Assembly: GCA_016291995.1 (NCBI GenBank)
Contig: JAEEZV010000061.1
Span: 1-39,214 of the forward strand
Direction of reading: 5' to 3'
From: Caryophanales bacterium
Lineage (GTDB): Bacteria; Bacillota_I; Bacilli_A; RF39; UBA660
DNA length: 39,214 bases
The translations under genes and the position numbers were made by a program. The notes under the pieces are model-generated. The model had not been told where the DNA came from. It worked only from the letters and a program-made list of their open reading frames with translations, and searched no databases. This document shows positions 7,027 to 14,774 of the stretch, in pieces (positions within the stretch are counted from its first letter, which is position 1; the number at the start of each line of letters is the position of its first letter).

Positions 7027-7957
7027 ATTTTATAATTACGGTACCAGATTTTCCTGAAATAGCATCTTTGGCCTTCTCTAGTGAACCAATAATAGCTTTT
7101 TTTGTTGGACTAGACTTAACAAATTCGACACAAGCTTCAACCTTAGGTAACATACTACCCTTAGCAAATTGTTCTTCTTCCATGTATTTTTGTGCCTCTG
7201 CGATTGTCATTTTATCTAATTCTTTTTCATTTTCTGTATTAAAATTAATACATACCTTTGGAACGGCGGTCAAAATTAATAGCATATCGGCATCTATTTC
7301 CTTAGCAAGTAAAGCTGCTGAACGGTCTTTGTCTATTACCGCAGCAACACCACAAACTTTTTCGTTTTCCTTAATAACAGGAATACCTCCACCACCGACA
7401 GCAATTACTAGATTTCCATTATCAACAAGTAATTTGATAACTTTTTTCTCTAGAATATCTTTTGGTTGTGGAGAAGCTACGACACGACGGTATCCTCTAC
7501 CAGCATCTTCGACAAATGTATATCCTTTTTCCGCTACTATTATATCGGCTTCCTCTTTTGAATAAAATTTACCTATTGGTTTCGTCGGATTTTGAAATGC
7601 TTTATCCTCTTTATCTACAAGTACCTGTGTGACAACTGTTACACAGTCTTTTTTAATATGCTGATTACGAAGTTCGTTTTGTAAACATTGTTGAAGTTGA
7701 TAGCCAATATATCCTTGGCTCATACTTCCGCATTCAGCAAAAGGCATTGATGGCGTTTTAACCTCTCCGTTGGCAGCATAATCCATAGCAAGTAAAATTT
7801 GGCCTACTTGTGGACCATTACCATGTGTTAAAACAATTTCATTCCCTTCCTTGACAAGATCTACGATTATTTTAGAAACATTCTCTAAAAGATTTAATTG
7901 TTCTTCCGGTGTATTTCCTAAAGCATTACCTCCTAGAGCAATAACTATTTTACTCAT
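7025..7957 (-). CDS. aguC: Carbamate kinase of the agmatine pathway
   Basis: Carbamate kinase takes carbamoyl phosphate and ADP to ATP, ammonia and CO2, the energy-yielding last step of agmatine catabolism. The 310-aa sequence has ALGGNALG near the N-terminus, LTHGNGPQVGQI, PFAECGSMSQGYIGYQLQQ and VAVGGGGIPV, all carbamate kinase signatures. Its place next to aguBDA argues for aguC (arcC-type) and not an arginine deiminase kinase, as no arcA or OTC is seen. A terminator-like hairpin and its own promoter separate it from aguA, so it may also be expressed alone. Confidence 0.95.
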   Translation of the reverse strand: MSKIVIALGGNALGNTPEEQLNLLENVSKIIVDLVKEGNEIVLTHGNGPQVGQILLAMDYAANGEVKTPSMPFAECGSMSQGYIGYQLQQCLQNELRNQHIKKDCVTVVTQVLVDKEDKAFQNPTKPIGKFYSKEEADIIVAEKGYTFVEDAGRGYRRVVASPQPKDILEKKVIKLLVDNGNLVIAVGGGGIPVIKENEKVCGVAAVIDKDRSAALLAKEIDADMLLILTAVPKVCINFNTENEKELDKMTIAEAQKYMEEEQFAKGSMLPKVEACVEFVKSSPTKKAIIGSLEKAKDAISGKSGTVIIK

Positions 7958-7978
7958 AATCCACCTACTTTCATTATC

Positions 7979-8007
7979 AGTATAACATAGTCATTTTTTA
8001 TGGTAAA
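7979..8007 (-). promoter_or_regulatory. Candidate promoter for carbamate kinase
   Basis: TTTACC at 8007-8002, a 17-base spacer and TATACT at 7984-7979 preceded by TGT (extended -10). The SD AGGTGG follows close to the ATG. Confidence 0.6.
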
Positions 8008-8024
8008 GAAAAGAATTATGGTTT

Positions 8025-8058
8025 ACAAAAAAAAGACTGTGTTTTTACACACAATCTT
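8025..8058 (-). terminator. Terminator after aguA, inside the pathway cluster
   Basis: A 10-bp stem with one G-U pair (AAGATTGTGT / ACACAGTCTT), six-base loop, then eight T on the minus strand. It should end or attenuate aguBDA transcription before the carbamate kinase gene. Confidence 0.8.
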
Positions 8059-9163
8059 ATTTTCCATTTCCTTTAGGAACTTGTTGCGTAATACAATGAA
8101 TATTTCCACCACCTAGCAAGATTTCTCTTGCATAAACAGTTTCAATCTTTCTGCCTGGATAAAGTTTTTTAAGTAATCTAATAGCCTTCTTATCGTTAGG
8201 ATCACCAAATACTGGTAAAGCAACAAAACCATTACCTGTATAGTAATTAACGTAAGAACCAGCCATTCTATCTCCTTCCATTCTAGGAAGCGTTCCATCG
8301 ACAGAATCGACGCCTTCGCTTTCCTCCTTAGTAATAACTATTGGAGATGGACAAGATAATTTATGAATTACTAACTTTCTTCCTTTGGCATCTGTTTCCT
8401 TACTTAGATAATTATATGCCTCAATACTTCTTTCGTATTGTGGATCATCTTGATTATCTGTCCAAGCAAGAACAACTTCTCCTGGTTTAACGAAATTGCA
8501 CATATTATCAATATGACCATTCGTATCAATATCGCCATATACGCCTCTTGGAACCCATAAAACTTTTTCAACATTCAAATAGTCTTTTAATTTCTTTTCT
8601 ATTTGATCTTTTGTTAAATGTGGATTTCTATCTGGAGCTAATAAACATTCAGCAGTTACCATTGCTGTTCCTTCACCATCGACATGAATTGATCCTCCTT
8701 CTAGGATAAAATCACCAGCATCATAACTATCTACAGCCTCTAGTTCAGCTATTTTTCCACCAAGTTGATCATCAAAATCCCAAGGATAATATATACCTTC
8801 GATTAGTCCACCATATGCATTGAATCCCCAATCGACAGCACGTACTGTTCCTTTATCATTTACGACAAAAGAAGGTCCACTATCTCTAACCCAAGAATCA
8901 TTATTACTCATTTCGACAACTCTAACCTTAGGTCCTACCATATTTCTAGCATTTATATATTGATCTTGATTTACAAGAATCGTTATTGGTTCATACTTTG
9001 CAATTACATTAGCTACCTCTGCAAAAACCTTTTGTGCAGGCTTTGCTCCGTTACGCCAATTATCTGGTCTTTGTGGCCATATAATATATGTACCTGCATG
9101 TTTTTCAAACTCACCAGGCATTCTAAATCCATCATGTTTTGGAGTAGATTTTAATCTTTTCAT
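8057..9163 (-). CDS. aguA: Agmatine deiminase
   Basis: The enzyme hydrolyses agmatine to N-carbamoylputrescine and ammonia. It belongs to the guanidino-group-modifying family. The sequence shows PGEFEKHAGTYIIWPQRPDNWR near the N-terminus, NDSWVRDSGPSF, DAGDFILEGGSIHVDGEGT, GDIDTNGHIDN and LLGGGNIHCITQQVPKG, with the catalytic Cys at 357. Length of 368 aa is normal. A very strong SD (AAAGGAGG) precedes the ATG. It is the third gene after aguB and aguD. Confidence 0.97.
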   Translation of the reverse strand: MKRLKSTPKHDGFRMPGEFEKHAGTYIIWPQRPDNWRNGAKPAQKVFAEVANVIAKYEPITILVNQDQYINARNMVGPKVRVVEMSNNDSWVRDSGPSFVVNDKGTVRAVDWGFNAYGGLIEGIYYPWDFDDQLGGKIAELEAVDSYDAGDFILEGGSIHVDGEGTAMVTAECLLAPDRNPHLTKDQIEKKLKDYLNVEKVLWVPRGVYGDIDTNGHIDNMCNFVKPGEVVLAWTDNQDDPQYERSIEAYNYLSKETDAKGRKLVIHKLSCPSPIVITKEESEGVDSVDGTLPRMEGDRMAGSYVNYYTGNGFVALPVFGDPNDKKAIRLLKKLYPGRKIETVYAREILLGGGNIHCITQQVPKGNGK

Positions 9164-9186
9164 TCTAACCTCCTTTATTCTTTTAT

Positions 9187-10593
9187 TTATTTACTCTCTT
9201 TTTCAACTTTTACTCTTGCAACTAAAATTTCTTCAATTATAAACGAAATAACTACACCAACTATAAGAGGTATATTATCTTGAATATACTCAAGACTAAA
9301 GTCACCAAATATAGTAAATACAACACCAAGAACTAAGATTATGAACGGTACTATTGCAAGTACTTTTATCATACCTTCGCCACCTGGTACTTTATAAACT
9401 CTTTTAGTTTTTGGATCTGTTTTTCTAAGTTTAAGGAATGCTAAGAACATTGGAATATATCCAACAAGTAATGTTATCCAACTTAAGCAGAAGAATAAAC
9501 TAAATCCTGCACCAAAGTCTTCGCTAATTAAGTTAGCAATTACCCCGCCAACAACAATTACTGATGCAACTACACCATTGATAATTGCTGCGTTTACTGG
9601 AACTCCTTCTTTGTTAACTTTAGAAAATCCTTTAGGTAATGCTCCATCATCTGCTGCATATTTTGCTACAGCATTAACACCGAATGACCAAGAAGCAATG
9701 TTTGCAATAAATGTATAAATAAACATTAAACCACAAACAATTAATAATACTTTAAGTAATGCTGGAGCAATTCCTACACTAACAAATAATGTATTTAAAA
9801 CTTCAACAACATTTTCAGGATCCATTTCTGCAACTACATCAGGATTTAATGCAATGTTAAATCCTGTAGCAGGTAAAACATAGAATACTGCCATTAAAAG
9901 TCCACCAAAAATTAAAGCCTTTGGTATATCTTTTTTAGGATTATCCATATCATCTACCCAAGTACCAACAACTTCAAATCCCATGAAATTGAATAGAATA
10001 ATTGAAATAAATGATAATGATCCTAGATCAAGTGATGGCAATAAATCAGATACACTAGTAATTGGATTTGCACTATGTCCAGTTTTAATAACTGAATAAA
10101 TACCTAAAATACCAATTCCTAGAAGTAATATAATTTTAAATGCTGTTCCTGTATTAACAACTTCTTTACTTTCTCCAATTCTCTTAGTACTCAAGAAAGT
10201 TACTAACCATACATAACCTAATTGAAGTAGTAATAATGCCCATATTGGTAAATCAATACTGAATATTCCTGCAACAATATCAGTTAATGCAACAGCAAGT
10301 GAAGCAATCCATAGTGGGAAGTTAACCCAATAGTTCCATGCTACACGTCCAGCCCATTTAGGACCAAATGCTTTTTTTACCCAATCGTATAATCCTCCCT
10401 CACTTGGATAACTTGTACCAAGTTCTGCAGTAATCATACCATATGGTAAACAAAAGCCAATTAATAGTAATGCCCACCAAAAATATTGCGTATTTCCAAT
10501 TGCTGCTGTTGGCATTACAGATTCACATACTAGAGTCAAACAAACAGTTCCTAGTATGGCATCAAACAATCTAAATTTTTTCTTTTTTTCCAT
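9187..10593 (-). CDS. aguD: Agmatine/putrescine antiporter, APC family
   Basis: A 468-aa polytopic protein with about twelve hydrophobic segments, of the amino acid-polyamine-organocation family. Landmarks are the first helix region DAILGTVCLTLVCESVMP, ITAELGTSYPSEGGLYDWVKKAFG and a conserved FMGFEVVGTWVDDMDNPKKDIPKAL stretch. Between aguB and aguA, the likely role is exchange of external agmatine for putrescine, as described for lactic acid bacteria. The ATG lies two bases after the aguB stop, whose last codons supply the SD (GGAAGG). Family is certain; substrate is inferred from context. Confidence 0.9.
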   Translation of the reverse strand: MEKKKKFRLFDAILGTVCLTLVCESVMPTAAIGNTQYFWWALLLIGFCLPYGMITAELGTSYPSEGGLYDWVKKAFGPKWAGRVAWNYWVNFPLWIASLAVALTDIVAGIFSIDLPIWALLLLQLGYVWLVTFLSTKRIGESKEVVNTGTAFKIILLLGIGILGIYSVIKTGHSANPITSVSDLLPSLDLGSLSFISIILFNFMGFEVVGTWVDDMDNPKKDIPKALIFGGLLMAVFYVLPATGFNIALNPDVVAEMDPENVVEVLNTLFVSVGIAPALLKVLLIVCGLMFIYTFIANIASWSFGVNAVAKYAADDGALPKGFSKVNKEGVPVNAAIINGVVASVIVVGGVIANLISEDFGAGFSLFFCLSWITLLVGYIPMFLAFLKLRKTDPKTKRVYKVPGGEGMIKVLAIVPFIILVLGVVFTIFGDFSLEYIQDNIPLIVGVVISFIIEEILVARVKVEKESK

Positions 10594-10595
10594 AA

Positions 10596-11582
10596 TTACC
10601 TTCCTAAATTCCTATTACAAATTTCTGTTGTCTCTTCCTTCTTGTCCAAAAAGTATACAAGCAAGCCTCTCATAGCTGTCAAACGATTCTCAGCTTCATC
10701 AAAACAAATTGAAACTTTTGGATCGTCCATTACTTCGTCAGTTACCTCTTCACCTCTTGTAGCTGGTAAACAATGCATAAATTTAACATTTGGTGAACAT
10801 TTAGCTAACATTTCATGATTTACCTGATATTTTGGATAGAAAATTTTCATTCTCTCTTCTTTTGGAAGTTCTGATTCATATAATCCATACCATACATCAG
10901 TATAAACAAAATCCGCATCTTTCAATGCTTCGTCAGCATCGTCCGTAATTAAGAAACTACCACCACTGACCTTACAATTCTCTTCAAGGATCTTTAGATA
11001 ATCTCCCTTTAATTGGAAATCCTTAGGACCAAAGTGAACATAATGTCCACCCATTTTTGTAATCATCATACCTAGTGATGCACAAACTTGTGTGCAATCT
11101 CCGACAAACACAACCTTGCAATCTTCAATTGTCTTTCCCGCAGGCATATGTTCAAATATTGTGATAATATCTCCCATTTCCTGAGTTGGATGATTGTAAT
11201 CGCTCATTCCATTTAAAACTGGAACTGTCGAATATTTAGCAAGTTCAACTACTGTTTTATGCTGTTGAACACGAGCCATTATAATGTCAGTAAGTCTAGA
11301 TAACACAATTGAAGTATCTTTCATACTCTCATGCTTACCTAATTGTATCTGACCAGGTGCTAAATACTGTGCATGTCCGCCAAGTTGCGTCATCGCAGTT
11401 TCAAATGAAACCCTAGTTCTTGTAGATGATTGTTCAAAAATCATTCCTAATGTTTTATGATATAAAACATTAAGTGGATATCCAGCTTTAATATTCTTCT
11501 TTATAAGCAAACTTAAATTAAGAATATCTAAAAGCTCCTCCTTAGTAAAATCTTGTGTTGTAATATAATCTTTTTTTCGCAC
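10596..11582 (-). CDS. aguB: Putrescine carbamoyltransferase
   Basis: It phosphorolyses N-carbamoylputrescine to putrescine and carbamoyl phosphate. Seen motifs: SSTRTRVSFE (carbamoyl-phosphate loop), HPTQEMGD, FVGDCTQVC and HCLPATRGEEVTDEV. The segment VYTDVWYGLYESELPKEERM followed by FYPKYQVN is the pattern of putrescine rather than ornithine carbamoyltransferases, and the neighbours agree. Length 328 aa. The start is GTG at 11582 with AAGGAG seven bases upstream. It is the first gene of aguBDA. No AguR-type regulator is present in the window. Confidence 0.95.
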   Translation of the reverse strand: MRKKDYITTQDFTKEELLDILNLSLLIKKNIKAGYPLNVLYHKTLGMIFEQSSTRTRVSFETAMTQLGGHAQYLAPGQIQLGKHESMKDTSIVLSRLTDIIMARVQQHKTVVELAKYSTVPVLNGMSDYNHPTQEMGDIITIFEHMPAGKTIEDCKVVFVGDCTQVCASLGMMITKMGGHYVHFGPKDFQLKGDYLKILEENCKVSGGSFLITDDADEALKDADFVYTDVWYGLYESELPKEERMKIFYPKYQVNHEMLAKCSPNVKFMHCLPATRGEEVTDEVMDDPKVSICFDEAENRLTAMRGLLVYFLDKKEETTEICNRNLGR

Positions 11583-11640
11583 TACACAACTCCTTTCTTA
11601 GCCAATGTATAGACACACACACTTAGCTATTCTATATAAA

Positions 11641-11669
11641 AGTTTATCACATTAACTAATTTTTATCAA
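11641..11669 (-). promoter_or_regulatory. Candidate promoter of aguBDA
   Basis: TTGATA at 11669-11664, a 17-base spacer and TAAACT at 11646-11641 on the minus strand, about 60 bases before the GTG of aguB. No clear CcpA (cre) site or inverted-repeat operator is evident in the gap. Confidence 0.4.
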
Positions 11670-11682
11670 TAAATTAAGATAT

Positions 11683-11712
11683 AAAAAAAGAGAATTTTTA
11701 ACATCTTCTCTT
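11683..11712 (-). terminator. Terminator of rsmA
   Basis: Stem AAGAGAA / TTCTCTT with an 11-base loop and a seven-T run on the minus strand. It insulates rsmA from the agmatine operon. Confidence 0.75.
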
Positions 11713-11713
11713 C

Positions 11714-12499
11714 CTATTTCATTTCATCAAAAATATTAATAAATTCAGTAACTGATATCTCTTCAGCTCTACTGCTTAAATTATAGCCGTATTTGTTCAA
11801 AACTTTTTCAAGTTTTACTAAATCATATGCCTTTAAATTATTCTTTAAATTCTTTCTTTTAAATTGAAAAGCATTTTTTATAAATTTTTCAAATTCACTT
11901 AAATTTTTATTGCCTAATTTATCATTTTTTACAAGTTCTACAACAGCACTGTCAACATTTGGCATTGGAACAAAGCATTTTCTACTTACTTTAAATAATT
12001 TCTTTATATCGTACTTTGAACCAAGCATAACTGAAATCATACCATATTCCTTACCACCACTTGATGCGGATAATCTGTCTGCAACTTCTTCTTGCACCAT
12101 AATAAGTATCTTATCAGGATATATTTCATTAACTAATTTTTGAATTATTGGCGTTGTAATATAATATGGCAAATTAGCTACAACATATACTTTTTTATAC
12201 TTATATTCTTGCTTAATATTTTTAATATCTTGTTTTAAAAAATCGCCATATATTACTTTATAGTTATTATTAGCACCTAAAGTTTCATCTAATAGCGGAG
12301 CTAATCTTGTATCAATTTCATATAAAAGAGCATAGCCACATAATGGAATTATCTTTTTAGATAAACTACCTGCACCTGGTCCAACCTCAATAACCAACGT
12401 ATCTTTATCAATATTACTATATTTAACAATCTTATCAATGATATTATCATCTTTAATAAAATTTTGTCCCAATGACTTCTTAAATTCAAAGTTTCTCAT
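11714..12499 (-). CDS. rsmA: 16S rRNA dimethyladenosine transferase RsmA (KsgA)
   Basis: RsmA dimethylates two adjacent adenines in helix 45 of 16S rRNA, a late small-subunit assembly step. The sequence opens with KKSLGQNFIKDDNIIDKIV, has the SAM site VIEVGPGAGSLSKKI, the catalytic VVANLPYYITTPII motif and the C-terminal segment FVPMPNVDSAVVEL. Length of 261 aa is slightly short. The ATG has GAGGG at good spacing. The Bacillus neighbour rnmV (yabF) is missing upstream, and its usual downstream neighbour yabG is now separated by the agmatine genes. Confidence 0.97.
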   Translation of the reverse strand: MRNFEFKKSLGQNFIKDDNIIDKIVKYSNIDKDTLVIEVGPGAGSLSKKIIPLCGYALLYEIDTRLAPLLDETLGANNNYKVIYGDFLKQDIKNIKQEYKYKKVYVVANLPYYITTPIIQKLVNEIYPDKILIMVQEEVADRLSASSGGKEYGMISVMLGSKYDIKKLFKVSRKCFVPMPNVDSAVVELVKNDKLGNKNLSEFEKFIKNAFQFKRKNLKNNLKAYDLVKLEKVLNKYGYNLSSRAEEISVTEFINIFDEMK

Positions 12500-12516
12500 A
12501 GTAATCCCTCAACTAA

Positions 12517-12525
12517 ATTATAACA
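12517..12525 (-). promoter_or_regulatory. Candidate extended -10 promoter of rsmA
   Basis: TGTTATAAT on the minus strand (12525-12517) with no good -35, about 18 bases before the ATG. The same nonamer precedes dnaX and recF. Confidence 0.5.
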
Positions 12526-12544
12526 TATTTTTATTTCAAATAAA

Positions 12545-12568
12545 AATAGATAGTAAAAACTATCTATT
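12545..12568 (-). terminator. Terminator of the SleB-like hydrolase gene
   Basis: A perfect 10-bp stem (AATAGATAGT / ACTATCTATT) with a four-base loop, followed by TTTATTT on the minus strand; overlaps the stop codon. Confidence 0.85.
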
Positions 12569-13328
12569 TATAACCATATCTATTTCCACCATAAACAATA
12601 TATTTATCGCTATAACTATTAACCCACCAAGCTCTAAATCCTAAATAATTGTTATTTCTAATTCCATCAAAACCATCTAGAACTGCTTGCTTAGCTATTT
12701 GATATTTACTATTTCCATAATTTTTACCACCAGGCATATATGCAAGATAATAATCTTTAAAATATACTTCAAATTGATTTGGACTAATAACTTGTTTATA
12801 TGGACTACCATTGTTATACCATTTTTTAGAATCACTTCTATTTAATATAACAGAAACAACAGCCAAAGCATCATCCAAATTCTTGTCAAATTCTCCAGCT
12901 ACAACAGCAACTACAACATTAAATTCATATTCATCTAAAGAATATGTTTTGTTTCCTTCCGTAACAACAAATCCCATTGCTGGATTACTTGAATATTTAC
13001 TAGCCTCAACTGAATGAAGTGGAGTTGTAACAATTTCTTCCTTCTTTTCCTCGATTTCTTCTTCCTCTGAAGGAGTAACTTCCGGATCTATAGAAGGTAA
13101 CTCATTTAATGTATCATCTTCTTCGTTCTGTACAGGTTGAACTAATCTTTCATCCTTAAATAACAATGTTACAGAATTTGCTATTTTATTCAAATTAGTA
13201 TTATGTACCATACTAACATGTTTTTCATTACTCATTACTTCATCAGTACTAAGTTTAGTCGTGAAAAAAAATCCTACTGCACCAACGTATACTAAAAACA
13301 TTAGTAAACAAGTAAAAAATCTTTTCAT
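12564..13328 (-). CDS. SleB/CwlJ-type cell wall hydrolase
   Basis: The N-terminus is basic and then hydrophobic (FFTCLLMFLVYVGAVGFFF), so it is a signal peptide or membrane anchor. An acidic linker rich in Glu follows at about 68-98. Residues from about 136 onward match the SleB hydrolase domain: FNVVVAVVAGEFDKNLDD (Glu146 as candidate catalytic acid), ALAVVSVILNRSDSK and VISPNQFEVYF. These enzymes cleave peptidoglycan glycan strands as lytic transglycosylases; SleB itself degrades spore cortex. The 254-aa gene sits where Bacillus has yabE (a different cell-wall protein). Whether it acts in germination or in vegetative wall turnover cannot be told from sequence; the vegetative-looking promoter favours the latter. 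Confidence 0.85.
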   Translation of the reverse strand: MKRFFTCLLMFLVYVGAVGFFFTTKLSTDEVMSNEKHVSMVHNTNLNKIANSVTLLFKDERLVQPVQNEEDDTLNELPSIDPEVTPSEEEEIEEKKEEIVTTPLHSVEASKYSSNPAMGFVVTEGNKTYSLDEYEFNVVVAVVAGEFDKNLDDALAVVSVILNRSDSKKWYNNGSPYKQVISPNQFEVYFKDYYLAYMPGGKNYGNSKYQIAKQAVLDGFDGIRNNNYLGFRAWWVNSYSDKYIVYGGNRYGYK

Positions 13329-13362
13329 TTATATCACCTCGCACAAATATTTTAGTAATATA

Positions 13363-13391
13363 ATCGTAGCATATTTTCACCTAAAAGTCAA
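13363..13391 (-). promoter_or_regulatory. Candidate promoter of the SleB-like hydrolase
   Basis: TTGACT at 13391-13386, a 17-base spacer and TACGAT at 13368-13363 preceded by TGC (extended -10). The -35 lies in the last codons of tatD. SD GAGGTGAT follows before the ATG. Confidence 0.6.
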
Positions 13392-14130
13392 ACAGACTAG
13401 AAGCATTTCTATTGGTAATTTTTTCTACCTCAGATACCGAAATCTCTTTTATTTCAGCTATTTTTTTAGCAATTAATGGAATATTTGCTGGTGTATTTTT
13501 TTCTCCTCTCTTTCCTTCTGGAGGCAAATAAGGAGAATCAGTTTCAAGTAATATATATGATAAATCGATATCTTTTATTACTTCAGCTAATCTTTTAGAA
13601 TTACTATATGTAATAGTACCTCCTACACCTATATAATAACCTTTCTTAACAAATTCCCTAGCCATCTCAACACTTCCACTATAACAATGAATACTTCCTC
13701 TTACATTATACTTAGTAAGAATATCAAATGTATCTTGAATAGCATCCCTACTGTGGACTATTATTGGTTTCTTATATTTTTCTGCTAATTCTAATTGTCT
13801 CTTTAACCACTTTTGTTGCTTATTTTTATCAGTATCATCATAATGATAATCTAAACCAATTTCTCCTATAGCAACAATTTTATCATCATTTAAATGTTTT
13901 TCTAACCAAATTATATCTTCTTCAGTCACTAAAGATAATTCCGTCGGATGAAATCCTATGGCTCCATATACACAGTCATATTTTTTTATTAAATCCAATA
14001 CTTCTAAATTAGATTTCATATCACATCCATTAACAATAATTTTATTAACTCCACTTTTTAAAATTTCATCAATTGTTTTAGAAATATCTTCATAATATTC
14101 TAAAAAAATATGACAATGTGTATCAACCAT
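13381..14130 (-). CDS. tatD: TatD-family metal-dependent DNase
   Basis: TatD enzymes are TIM-barrel metallohydrolases with 3'-5' exonuclease activity. Metal ligands are visible in MVDTHCHI, GEIGLDYHYDDTD, IIVHSRDA, RGSIHCYSG and LLETDSPYLPPEG. Length of 249 aa is usual. It starts directly after the stop of the small membrane protein gene, whose last codons provide the SD. Position between metG and rsmA is as in Bacillus (yabD). Confidence 0.96.
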   Translation of the reverse strand: MVDTHCHIFLEYYEDISKTIDEILKSGVNKIIVNGCDMKSNLEVLDLIKKYDCVYGAIGFHPTELSLVTEEDIIWLEKHLNDDKIVAIGEIGLDYHYDDTDKNKQQKWLKRQLELAEKYKKPIIVHSRDAIQDTFDILTKYNVRGSIHCYSGSVEMAREFVKKGYYIGVGGTITYSNSKRLAEVIKDIDLSYILLETDSPYLPPEGKRGEKNTPANIPLIAKKIAEIKEISVSEVEKITNRNASSLFDF

Positions 14131-14307
14131 TTAATTTCCTTCTTTCACCATGCCAATCATAATGAGTCTTAATCCACTGCATATTATGACAAACATGTAT
14201 ACATAATCTAAAACATCATTATCTGTAATAAGATTATATAAAGTTACTGCAAATAAAAATAATAAATATAATAGTACTGCTAAATTAACATGTTTTTCTT
14301 TTTGCAT
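14131..14307 (-). CDS. Small two-helix membrane protein of unknown function
   Basis: I do not recognise this protein. With the ATG at 14307 it has 58 aa: a short charged start (MQKEKHVN), a first membrane segment LAVLLYLLFLFAVTLYNLI, a short acidic loop TDNDVLD and a second segment YVYMFVIICSGLRLIMIGM, ending KEGN. The start is supported by AAAGGAT six bases upstream and a promoter just before that; an upstream in-frame start (14373) would lie before the promoter. It is fused in an operon with tatD (stop followed at once by the tatD ATG). Confidence 0.7.
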   Translation of the reverse strand: MQKEKHVNLAVLLYLLFLFAVTLYNLITDNDVLDYVYMFVIICSGLRLIMIGMVKEGN

Positions 14308-14319
14308 TTCTATCCTTTC

Positions 14320-14348
14320 ATTATATACTGCGTAATAAATATAGCAAA
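14320..14348 (-). promoter_or_regulatory. Candidate promoter of the small membrane protein-tatD operon
   Basis: TTTGCT at 14348-14343, a 17-base spacer and TATAAT at 14325-14320 on the minus strand. Confidence 0.6.
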
Positions 14349-14409
14349 TAACCTTTCTTTTGTAAATAAACAAGGCTATTATTAATATCTATTTACAATT
14401 TGTGTAAAT

Positions 14410-14443
14410 AAAAAAAGATGTTTTATCTTTTACATCTTTTTTT
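14410..14443 (-). terminator. Terminator of the metG operon
   Basis: A perfect 12-bp stem (AAAAAAAGATGT / ACATCTTTTTTT) with a ten-base loop. It overlaps the last codons and stop of the gene at 14423. Confidence 0.85.
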
Positions 14444-14755
14444 ATGGTTTCCATTAAATTTTATTTCTAAGTATTCTTTTGCTAAATATGGCATAGCACT
14501 TTCTTGATATACTCGGTATAGCGCATCTGAAAAAGAATATTCAAATGATTTTGGAACATAATCTTCTTTAGATATTTCTCTAATTAATTCTTCACTTGAT
14601 CTATCTGATACAAGCGTTTCCAAGCATTCCATTTTTTCTTCTTCAGTTCCTTTTATTACACAAGGACAAACCTCTAATACCGTTAAATATTGCTCTATTT
14701 TTTTTAAATCATATTCATATTCAGTAGCCATTCTTTTTAAATTTTCCATATCCAA
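14423..14755 (-). CDS. Hypothetical protein co-transcribed with metG
   Basis: I do not recognise this 110-aa protein. It is soluble, acidic and mostly helical in appearance, with a CPC motif (EVCPCVIKGTEEEK, about residues 28-42) and a basic end (NHKKRCKR). The start appears to be TTG at 14755, because AGGGAGTG lies seven bases upstream of it; the ATG two codons later (14749) is 13 bases from that SD. It follows metG after 19 bases, with no promoter between, and the metG operon terminator overlaps its 3' end. It therefore falls under the metG T-box. Confidence 0.65.
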   Translation of the reverse strand: MDMENLKRMATEYEYDLKKIEQYLTVLEVCPCVIKGTEEEKMECLETLVSDRSSEELIREISKEDYVPKSFEYSFSDALYRVYQESAMPYLAKEYLEIKFNGNHKKRCKR

Positions 14756-14774
14756 TATAATACACTCCCTAAAA

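Noticed and set aside
7068..7565. A 165-codon plus-strand frame opposite the carbamate kinase gene
   Set aside because: It is the antisense shadow of a clear carbamate kinase, with no SD and no recognisable protein features.
10596..11582. Ornithine carbamoyltransferase (argF/arcB)
   Set aside because: The YGLYESELPKEERM / FYPKYQVN segment and the aguD-aguA-kinase context fit putrescine carbamoyltransferase; no arginine deiminase gene is present.
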